This document shows, in pieces, positions 6,846 through 12,162 of a DNA stretch of 12,162 bases (position 1 is the first letter of the stretch; every line of letters starts with the position of its first letter). The DNA is from Nitrosopumilales archaeon CG15_BIG_FIL_POST_REV_8_21_14_020_37_12. GTDB lineage: Archaea; Thermoproteota; Nitrososphaeria; Nitrososphaerales; Nitrosopumilaceae. A program made the translations under genes and the position numbers. The DNA lies in assembly GCA_002781805.1 (NCBI GenBank), contig PFFZ01000044.1, positions 1-12,162 on the forward strand, given 5' to 3'. The notes under the pieces are model-generated. The model made no database searches, was not told the DNA's origin, and saw only the letters and a program-made list of their open reading frames with translations.

Positions 6846-8240
6846 ATGGCAGCAGGAATAGACGACATTGCAATATACATTCCAAGGTTATACATAGATG
6901 CAGCTGATTTTGCCAAGGCCAGAGGGTTAGATCCGGCAAAACTGCAAAAGGGATTAGGAGTATCACAGATGGCAATCGTTGACACCAACCAAGATCCTGC
7001 ATGTCTAGCTGCAAATGCATGTCTAAAAATCATGCAAAAAAACAAACTTTCACCAGAAGATATTGGAAGATTATATGTTTCCACTGAATCATCATTTGAC
7101 GAATCAAAGGCAATGAACTCCTATGTTATTGGGATGCTAGAACAGGTTTACGGACAAGGAGCTTTTGAGCACTGTGGTGGAGTTGAGACAAAGTTTGCCT
7201 GTGTCAGTGGCTCTTACGCATTATATGACAACACTAACTGGATTAGAGCAGGTGAGGCTGAGGGAAAACATGCATTGGTTGTAGTGTCAGACATTGCAAA
7301 ATACGATATGGGTTCTAGCGGAGAGATGACACAGGGAGCTGGCGCAGTTGTAATGTTGTTAAACGACAAACCAAGACTATTGGCGTTTGACCCAAAGGTC
7401 ACATCAACATCAATTAAAGATGAATATGATTTTTACAGACCATTTGGAAAAGAAACTCCAATTGTCCATGGACAGTATTCTAATTTACTTTACATGATAC
7501 AAGTGAGAAAAGCTCTAGAATCTTACAAAAAGAAAGTTCTTGCAACAGGATTAATGAGGTTAGAACCAGGAGAAACGATTTTGGATCATATTGATTATCT
7601 CAACATGCACCTACCATACAGCAACATGGGTAAAAAAGCACTAGCGTATCTGGTCAGACATGAATGGAGACAACTTCCAAGATGGAAGAAAATAATCCAG
7701 AGCATAGGGATGGAAGAGCCAGTTCCAAAAGACCCTCGCGGCACTATTGAATCAGTATTGGGAGACGAGGAGTTTATGGCAAAAGATCACGAGTTTACAA
7801 AATTATTTACAAAAACACCTGAATTTCAAGAGGTGTATGAAGCAAAGCTTTCTAGTTCACTTATTGCATCAAAGATGATTGGTAACTTGTACACTGCATC
7901 ATTATACTTGGGATTTAGAAGCAGTTTAGAGTTTGAATACCAAAAAGGAATAGACCTTAATGCAAAGAGAATAGGGTTTGGTTCATACGGCAGTGGCAGC
8001 AGTGCAATGGTGTTTAGCGGCGCCATTCAACCAGAATATGAAGAAATCGTCAAGGACATGAACCTAGAGGCAGAGATTGGCAATAGACGCAAATTGACAC
8101 TTGATGAGTATGAGGAATTACATGAAAACAAACTCACGCCTGAAGATGCAATGTTACATTCCAAACATGAGTTTGTTTTAGTAGATGTAAAAACAGACGT
8201 GGAATCTAGAGGCGAAAGACGCTATGTCTTTAATGAATAA
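6846..8240 (+). CDS. Hydroxymethylglutaryl-CoA synthase, long bacterial/eukaryotic-type form
   Basis: Condenses acetyl-CoA with acetoacetyl-CoA to HMG-CoA, the committed carbon source for mevalonate and archaeal isoprenoid lipids. The catalytic triad is visible: E81 in STESSFDESK, C119 in FACVSG and H255 in NMHLPYSNMGKKA. Supporting motifs are GAGAVVM (164-170), IGNLYTASLYLGF (345-357) and GSYGSGSSA (379-387). At 464 residues, and with NLYTASLYL and SYGSG segments, it resembles the MvaS/eukaryotic type more than the roughly 350-residue enzyme most archaea use with a thiolase and a DUF35 protein. The 136-residue Cys-to-His spacing is also close to the eukaryotic value. The ATG is fixed by a Shine-Dalgarno site 8 bp upstream. 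The stop TAA overlaps the next gene's ATG by one base, suggesting translational coupling. Function is secure; the origin is inference. Confidence 0.93.
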   Translation: MAAGIDDIAIYIPRLYIDAADFAKARGLDPAKLQKGLGVSQMAIVDTNQDPACLAANACLKIMQKNKLSPEDIGRLYVSTESSFDESKAMNSYVIGMLEQVYGQGAFEHCGGVETKFACVSGSYALYDNTNWIRAGEAEGKHALVVVSDIAKYDMGSSGEMTQGAGAVVMLLNDKPRLLAFDPKVTSTSIKDEYDFYRPFGKETPIVHGQYSNLLYMIQVRKALESYKKKVLATGLMRLEPGETILDHIDYLNMHLPYSNMGKKALAYLVRHEWRQLPRWKKIIQSIGMEEPVPKDPRGTIESVLGDEEFMAKDHEFTKLFTKTPEFQEVYEAKLSSSLIASKMIGNLYTASLYLGFRSSLEFEYQKGIDLNAKRIGFGSYGSGSSAMVFSGAIQPEYEEIVKDMNLEAEIGNRRKLTLDEYEELHENKLTPEDAMLHSKHEFVLVDVKTDVESRGERRYVFNE

Positions 8241-8788
8241 TGCAGGAAGATTCAAACCCAACAAAAGAATACCTTTTTGAGTACATTTCAAAGTCTAAAA
8301 AAATCCCTGAACTAATATCAAAACAGAGGTTCTCAGAGATCATAGAGGAGATAATCGCAAACTGTTATGACAAAATACTTACGTTTGGAAAAAAAGAAGA
8401 GACGGTAAGCACGCTGGCAACAGGATTGCTGCATTATTTACTTACAAATTCAATGTTACCAAGCCAAAGAAAAGTAAAGTATAGCGGAATTGACATAGAC
8501 ATAGTAATTCCGGATTTGAAAACATTGCAAAATGATCCTAAAAAATCATTGATCATATACATCCCAAAAACATACAACATCAAGACAATACAGGATAAAA
8601 TGGAGGAGTTTAAGAAAATCCAACCTGAAACGCAGAATATTTGGATAGTTCTTGGCGAGCACATGGACACAAAACATAGATGCTATGTACTTGAAAAGCA
8701 AAATAGTTCATTTTCAGAAATTATTTTTGACATTGCACAGTTTGTCAACATTGCAGGAGATAACAAATTCAAGATTTTAAGGGTATGA
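8240..8788 (+). CDS. Uncharacterised 182-residue protein translationally coupled to HMG-CoA synthase
   Basis: I do not recognise this family. The ATG shares its A with the HMG-CoA synthase stop (TAATG), so it is almost certainly in the same operon. It is soluble, with no signal peptide, membrane segment or Cys cluster. The first 75 residues look mainly helical (FSEIIEEIIANCYDKIL, TLATGLLHYLL). An alternating beta/alpha core follows: GIDIDIVIPDL (83-93), SLIIYIPKT (103-111), helix 113-127, NIWIVLGEH (133-141), RCYVLEK (147-153) and a closing helix 158-172. The acidic-strand pattern vaguely recalls a restriction-endonuclease-like or Rossmann-like fold, but no complete PD-(D/E)xK motif is seen. 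Coding character is good. It ends directly against the bioD stop, with no base between. Confidence 0.82.
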   Translation: MQEDSNPTKEYLFEYISKSKKIPELISKQRFSEIIEEIIANCYDKILTFGKKEETVSTLATGLLHYLLTNSMLPSQRKVKYSGIDIDIVIPDLKTLQNDPKKSLIIYIPKTYNIKTIQDKMEEFKKIQPETQNIWIVLGEHMDTKHRCYVLEKQNSSFSEIIFDIAQFVNIAGDNKFKILRV

Positions 8789-9472
8789 TCATGACAAAAT
8801 GGATTTCAAATCTAAATTCTTTTTAAATATTTTATGCAAAGATGAATCACTCAAATCATCGATGAATGGAATCGAACCCAGTATGTTTATGCCAGTAAGG
8901 TTTCTCAAATCACGTTTCAAGTCATTTTCTGCATATCCATCATCAAAATTATTGATAATTATTCCCTTGATTGGGATTTTGTATTTCTCACACATTTTAC
9001 AAGTCATGATTGTATGATTCACAGTTCCAACCCTGCTTCTCGTAACAATTACTGCAGGAATTTTCATTTCTTTAATGAGGTTAATCACATAGTAATCGCT
9101 CAAGATAGGAGTCATAATTCCACCCATGCCTTCAACAAGCAACATATCATGTAGTTTGGATAGCTTTTTGAAACTGTCAAGAATCAAGTTGACTCTAGGT
9201 TTTGTTTTCAGATTCTTCCATGCAGTATAAGGGGATGCTGCAATTGGAAAGAATTGTGGATTCATCAGGCTTTCAGGATCAGATGTTTGTGCTGCCCTTG
9301 AAAGAATTTCAACGTCTTCGGACTTGAAGCCTTCTTTTTGAGCGATTCCTGCAGCAAAGGGCTTCATCACACCGACATCAATATTCATTTTACGTATTGC
9401 AACGGCCAAACCCGCTGTGACGTATGTTTTACCTACATCTGTATCAGTACCTGTGATGAATAGAGATTTCAT
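8789..9472 (-). CDS. bioD: Dethiobiotin synthetase
   Basis: ATP-dependent ring closure of 7,8-diaminopelargonate with CO2 to dethiobiotin, the penultimate step of biotin synthesis, in the cytoplasm. From the chosen start (227 residues) the signatures are the P-loop GTDTDVGKT (residues 8-16), the substrate/phosphate lysine K37 in MKPFAAG, SPYTAW (80-85) and VEGMGG (113-118, the family VEGAGG with Ala to Met). NNF near 174-176 matches the nucleotide-base region. Length is normal for BioD (about 225). The frame also has an ATG at 9487 adding MLGNS; 9472 is preferred because it places the P-loop strand at the usual distance from the N-terminus. It is divergent from bioA, supporting its role in the cluster. 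Its stop abuts the stop of the convergent upstream-operon gene. Confidence 0.92.
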   Translation of the reverse strand: MKSLFITGTDTDVGKTYVTAGLAVAIRKMNIDVGVMKPFAAGIAQKEGFKSEDVEILSRAAQTSDPESLMNPQFFPIAASPYTAWKNLKTKPRVNLILDSFKKLSKLHDMLLVEGMGGIMTPILSDYYVINLIKEMKIPAVIVTRSRVGTVNHTIMTCKMCEKYKIPIKGIIINNFDDGYAENDLKRDLRNLTGINILGSIPFIDDLSDSSLHKIFKKNLDLKSILS

Positions 9473-9490
9473 GGAATTTCCTAACATGGT

Positions 9491-9522
9491 TTTATTGATT
9501 AATTATTCGGTTGATTATTAAG
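9491..9522. promoter_or_regulatory. Divergent bioD/bioA promoter region with TATA-like elements
   Basis: Between the divergent genes lie TTGATTAATTATT (9495-9507) and TTGATTATTAAG (9511-9522). Read forward, the second lies 23-34 bp upstream of the bioA TTG at 9545. Read in reverse, the first suits a bioD start at 9472 and the second a start at 9487. Both transcripts would be nearly leaderless. No BirA-type inverted repeat was found here. Confidence 0.4.
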
Positions 9523-9544
9523 ATCTTGAATTGTACTAATCTAG

Positions 9545-10858
9545 TTGAAAAGCTCCGTATGGCACCCAAATACACAGATGAAGGAATGGGATTATTTTGA
9601 TAAAATCACCAGTGCCAAAGGCATGTGGCTTACAGATTCCAAGGGACATAAGATGATTGATGCAGTGGCATCAATGTGGTGTAATGTTTGGGGTCACTCA
9701 AAACCAGAATTGGTCAGGGCCATTACAAAACAAAGCAAAAAACTACAACACACATCAATATTCAACATTACAAACGAACCTGTAGAAAAATTAGCTAAGA
9801 ATCTAGTAAAAATCTCACCTGGAATGCACAAAGCGTTTTTCTCAGATAATGGTTCATCAGCCATGGAAATTTCATTTAAGATTGCTTTACAATATTGGCA
9901 CAACCTAGGAGAAAAAAAGAAAACAAAGATCATGACACTACAAAATGGATATCACGGAGATACATTTGGAGCCATGGCAGTAGGGTATGTGCCGGAATTT
10001 TTTGGCAAATTTAAAAAACATCTATTCCCTACAATACAGATTCCAGTGCCAAACCAATATCGGCTTCCAAACAATTACACTCTATTGGAATATGAAAATT
10101 ATTGTCTAGACATGATAGAAAAAATTATGTCAAAAGACAACAAAATAGCGGCATTTGTGATGGAAAGCGGTGCACAAGTCGCAGGTGGAGTCATAATTTA
10201 TCCAAGAGGGTTCCAAAAAAGAATCAGTGAGATTTGTAAAAAATACAATGTGTTACTAGTATTAGATGAGATTGCCACAGGGTTTGGCAGGCTAGGTTCA
10301 ATGACAGAATATACGAATCAGAAGAGCAACCCAGACATTGTTTCATTTGGAAAAATGCTAACTGGAGGATATCTCACAATGGCTGCAACACTAGTCAATA
10401 AAAAAATTTATGGCTCATTTTTAGGCGATTTTAATGATTGGAGGCATTTGTTTCACGGTCATACATATACAGGAAACCCGCTTGCCGCCTCAGTTGCAAA
10501 TGAAAGTTTAAGACTATACCAAAAAGAAAGATTGATCAAAAAAATCCACAACACATCCAGGGTTTTTGAAAAGTATTATGATGAAATTTCTGAGATTGAC
10601 ATAGTAGGAGACATCAGGCACAAAGGAATGCTGATGGGTATTGAACTGGTAAAAGACAAGAGAAAGAAGACACCGATTCATCCAGAAAAATCAATCAATA
10701 AAATATTTTATGAGATTGGCAAGAAAAACGGGATTTATCTCAGAACCCTGGGCAACATAGTCATGCTTGTACCCCCATTGGCAATATCTGAAAAGGAACT
10801 AAACATGCTCATTTGCAATGCCATTGCGACCATAAAAGATGCAAGAAAACATGTGTAG
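9545..10858 (+). CDS. bioA: Adenosylmethionine-8-amino-7-oxononanoate (DAPA) aminotransferase
   Basis: PLP enzyme that converts 8-amino-7-oxononanoate to 7,8-diaminononanoate in biotin synthesis. The 437 residues show VWHPNTQM (5-12, matching the family W-H-P-x-T-Q start), SMWCNVWGH (43-51), DNGSSAMEI (101-109), the PLP-stacking Y136 in YHGDT, D241 in DEIATGFGR, the Schiff-base lysine K270 in SFGKMLTGGY, HTYTGNPLA (306-314) and R400 in YLRTLGN. The start is TTG: an in-frame TAG lies immediately before it (9542-9544), and the next ATG (residue 12) would remove the conserved HP-x-TQ segment. The enzyme could use SAM or, as in Bacillus-type BioA/BioK, lysine as amino donor; the sequence alone does not decide this. 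bioB follows after 73 bp with its own promoter. Confidence 0.93.
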   Translation: MKSSVWHPNTQMKEWDYFDKITSAKGMWLTDSKGHKMIDAVASMWCNVWGHSKPELVRAITKQSKKLQHTSIFNITNEPVEKLAKNLVKISPGMHKAFFSDNGSSAMEISFKIALQYWHNLGEKKKTKIMTLQNGYHGDTFGAMAVGYVPEFFGKFKKHLFPTIQIPVPNQYRLPNNYTLLEYENYCLDMIEKIMSKDNKIAAFVMESGAQVAGGVIIYPRGFQKRISEICKKYNVLLVLDEIATGFGRLGSMTEYTNQKSNPDIVSFGKMLTGGYLTMAATLVNKKIYGSFLGDFNDWRHLFHGHTYTGNPLAASVANESLRLYQKERLIKKIHNTSRVFEKYYDEISEIDIVGDIRHKGMLMGIELVKDKRKKTPIHPEKSINKIFYEIGKKNGIYLRTLGNIVMLVPPLAISEKELNMLICNAIATIKDARKHV

Positions 10859-10889
10859 TGTTAACCTGAATCATTCAAATGGTTAACCT
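10858..10889. promoter_or_regulatory. BirA-type biotin operator upstream of bioB
   Basis: The inverted repeat GTTAACC (10860-10866), 14-bp spacer, GGTTAAC (10881-10887) is perfect over 7+7 bases. The extended halves GTGTTAACC and GGTTAACCT match the known BirA operator pattern (WTGTWAACC, 14-16 bp, GGTTWACAW) at 8 of 9 positions each. The left half touches the last base of the bioA stop codon. The right half ends about 10 bp before the bioB TATA-like box, next to where TFB would bind. Biotin-loaded BirA binding here could block pre-initiation complex assembly. Regulation is inferred; the motif itself is directly visible. Confidence 0.72.
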
Positions 10890-10898
10890 TTCCAATAA

Positions 10899-10908
10899 TC
10901 TTATTTAA
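10899..10908 (+). promoter_or_regulatory. Putative TATA box for bioB
   Basis: TCTTATTTAA lies 24-33 bp upstream of the bioB ATG at 10932, the right distance for a leaderless mRNA. An ATG at 10918 falls in the gap, but its frame stops after three codons (ATG AAA AAA TAA). Confidence 0.5.
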
Positions 10909-10931
10909 CGGAAATTAATGAAAAAATAAGG

Positions 10932-11912
10932 ATGGATTTTGCACTAAAACACATCAAAGAATGCCAAGAAAAGGTATTTTCAGGAATTGGCCTATCAGTG
11001 CAGGATGTGGAGAAATTGTTTGACACACCTGATGAAAATCTACAAGACTTGGCAAAGGCTGCAAACGAGATTACGCGAGATTTTAACGGTAATAAGGTAG
11101 ATGTAGAAGAATTAAACAACATCAAGAAAAATGCGTGTAGCGAGGACTGTTCGTTTTGTGGACAATCAGCATTTTTTGACACAGGAATTGACACATACCA
11201 ATTGCCATCCCCGCAAGAAGTAGTTGTAAAAGCTCAAAATGCAAAAAATGATGGTGCAGAATCATACTGTTTGGTTGCGGCATGGAGAGCGCCATCTCAA
11301 AGAGACTTTGAAAAGGTATGTGAGATTATCTCTTTGATTAATGAAAAGGTTGGAATTAGCGTAGAATGTAGTTTGGGATTTCTAACACCAGATCAGGCAA
11401 AAAGACTAAAAGAACTCAAAGTCAAGAGATATAATCACAACTTGGAGACTGCAAGATCAAAATTTGCAGAAATTTGTACTACACATACATACAACGACAG
11501 ACTAGAAACACTAAGAATTGCACGAGATGCAGGGTTGGAGTTATGTACGGGAGGAATTATTGGTTTGGGGGAGACGAGAAAACAAAGAGTAGAATTGACG
11601 CTGGAACTGGCTTCAATCTTTCCAGAAGAAGTAACAATCAACATATTGGTTCCAATCCCTGGAACACCACTAGAGCTTCAAACACCATTACCAAATTCAG
11701 AGATAACCAGAATGTTCTCAGTAATTAGATTCTTGCTGCCAGAATCAGTAATCAAAATTTCAGGAGGACGTGAGACAAGTCTTGGAGATGACGGTGAAGA
11801 GTTGCTACAGAGTGGGGCAAACGGGATAATTACTTCAGGGTATCTCACGATGAATGGAAATAGTGCTGAAAAAGACATCAGAATGATAAAAAAGATAGGC
11901 CTTGAAGCCTAG
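10932..11912 (+). CDS. bioB: Biotin synthase (radical SAM)
   Basis: Inserts sulfur into dethiobiotin to make biotin, using a [4Fe-4S]/SAM centre and a sacrificial [2Fe-2S] cluster. The 326-residue protein has the radical-SAM cysteines C69, C73 and C76 in ACSEDCSFCGQSA. Candidate [2Fe-2S] ligands are C113 (SYCLVAAWR), C146 (VECSLG), C205 (LELCTGG) and R280 (SGGRE), so the full ligand set is present. YNHNLET (167-173) and GGIIGLGET (207-215) are diagnostic for BioB against other radical SAM enzymes. Length is normal. The ATG is supported by a TATA-like box 24-33 bp upstream; no spaced Shine-Dalgarno is present, so the mRNA is probably leaderless. Probably controlled by the BirA-type operator in front of it. 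No bioF follows. Confidence 0.96.
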   Translation: MDFALKHIKECQEKVFSGIGLSVQDVEKLFDTPDENLQDLAKAANEITRDFNGNKVDVEELNNIKKNACSEDCSFCGQSAFFDTGIDTYQLPSPQEVVVKAQNAKNDGAESYCLVAAWRAPSQRDFEKVCEIISLINEKVGISVECSLGFLTPDQAKRLKELKVKRYNHNLETARSKFAEICTTHTYNDRLETLRIARDAGLELCTGGIIGLGETRKQRVELTLELASIFPEEVTINILVPIPGTPLELQTPLPNSEITRMFSVIRFLLPESVIKISGGRETSLGDDGEELLQSGANGIITSGYLTMNGNSAEKDIRMIKKIGLEA

Positions 11913-12004
11913 CATAAGTAATTGGACGCAAATCTGCGTTGATGATGCAGAAAAATCATATTTGAACAGATGTCAACTTTACAGCATCAAGTAAAAATTT
12001 AATT

Positions 12005-12034
12005 TAAAAATAAAAAAGAAAGTGCGCTTTTTCT
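12005..12034. terminator. Bidirectional terminator between bioB and the convergent surface-protein gene
   Basis: A small hairpin AAAG-TGCG-CTTT (12019-12030) runs into CTTTTTCTT on the + strand. Read on the minus strand it runs into CTTTCTTTTTTATTTTT. Both strands therefore end in U-rich RNA at the junction of two convergent genes. The stem is short, so the U-tracts probably matter most. Confidence 0.45.
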
Positions 12035-12162
12035 TAAGCAGCACAGATGTTTATTACTGCATGTATCGCTATTGTTCCTGAATTTGTGATTGATCCTCCA
12101 CATAGATTGAATAATGCTCCATCATTCGTGATTGTATTACTGTTGGAAAACAAGCCTTGATT
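12034..12162 (-). CDS. C-terminal fragment of a beta-helix/repeat surface-type protein (partial, runs off right edge)
   Basis: The minus-strand frame is open from the window edge to a TAA at 12034-12036 and gives 42 residues. They include FSNSNTITNDGALFN, GGSITNSGTIAIH and end INICAA. The N-S-x-TITN-x-G and ITNSGTI rhythm is typical of beta-helical repeats in large secreted adhesin-like or surface proteins, which are common in marine thaumarchaea. Two cysteines lie in the fragment (LCGG and the INICAA end). A U-rich stretch follows the stop. The family cannot be named more precisely from the fragment, and most of the gene lies outside the window. Confidence 0.68.
   Translation of the reverse strand, partial: NQGLFSNSNTITNDGALFNLCGGSITNSGTIAIHAVINICAA

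Noticed and set aside
8320..8660. PD-(D/E)xK nuclease signature in the small coupled gene
   Set aside because: Acidic residues lie on a predicted strand (D85, D87), but the required (D/E)xK on the next strand is absent; the segment reads IIYIPK.
9488..9517. GGTTTTATT and GGTTGATTA as possible BirA half-sites in the bioD/bioA gap
   Set aside because: Neither has a matching AACC half at 14-16 bp, and several consensus positions differ, so they are not supported as operators.
11926..11939. Hairpin ACGCA-AATC-TGCGT just after bioB as an intrinsic terminator
   Set aside because: The 5-bp stem is weak and no T-run follows; the U-rich region near 12005-12034 is a better termination site.
11939..11999. 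Possible C/D box small RNA (TGATGA at 11940-11945)
   Set aside because: The base before the C box is T, not a purine, and no CTGA D box lies within the expected distance downstream.

Overview
The window is AT-rich and looks like chromosome from an ammonia-oxidising archaeon of the Nitrososphaerota (Thaumarchaeota), most likely Nitrosopumilus-like. Four things point there: an archaeal type II GAPDH; a response regulator with a zinc-ribbon output domain of the thaumarchaeal kind; secreted-protein C-terminal repeats with the WIKNNAGWW signature, which I associate with thaumarchaeal surface proteins; and AT-rich promoters placed for leaderless transcripts, several of them starting at TTG. This taxonomic call is inference from family knowledge. 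No rRNA, tRNA, CRISPR array, insertion sequence or phage gene was seen.

Layout. At the left edge is the C-terminal tail of an unidentified + strand gene, meeting a convergent type II GAPDH gene (minus). A divergent promoter region (about 1117-1251) separates GAPDH from a two-gene + strand cassette: a membrane family 2 glycosyltransferase with a zinc-finger N-terminus, then, 1 bp later, a secreted polysaccharide-deacetylase-like protein. Together they resemble the synthase/deacetylase core of poly-N-acetylglucosamine systems. A convergent response regulator (minus) overlaps the end of the deacetylase gene and is divergent from a membrane-anchored DsbA-like thiol oxidoreductase.

Next comes a long-form HMG-CoA synthase (mevalonate pathway, isoprenoid lipids), whose stop codon overlaps the start of a small uncharacterised gene. 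The right third is a biotin cluster: bioD (minus), divergent bioA, and bioB. bioF is not visible. Biotin fits a thaumarchaeal host because the 3-hydroxypropionate/4-hydroxybutyrate CO2-fixation cycle uses a biotin-dependent acetyl/propionyl-CoA carboxylase. That cycle also makes acetoacetyl-CoA, the HMG-CoA synthase substrate, and GAPDH serves gluconeogenesis from the fixed carbon. At the right edge is the C-terminal end of a beta-helix-like, probably surface, protein on the minus strand.

The most notable regulatory element is an inverted repeat GTTAACC-N14-GGTTAAC between bioA and bioB, just upstream of the bioB TATA box. It closely matches the BirA biotin-repressor operator. The most notable protein system is the glycosyltransferase/deacetylase cassette. 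The gene packing is very tight: three convergent pairs have 3' ends that abut or overlap, and no intergenic stretch exceeds about 135 bp.
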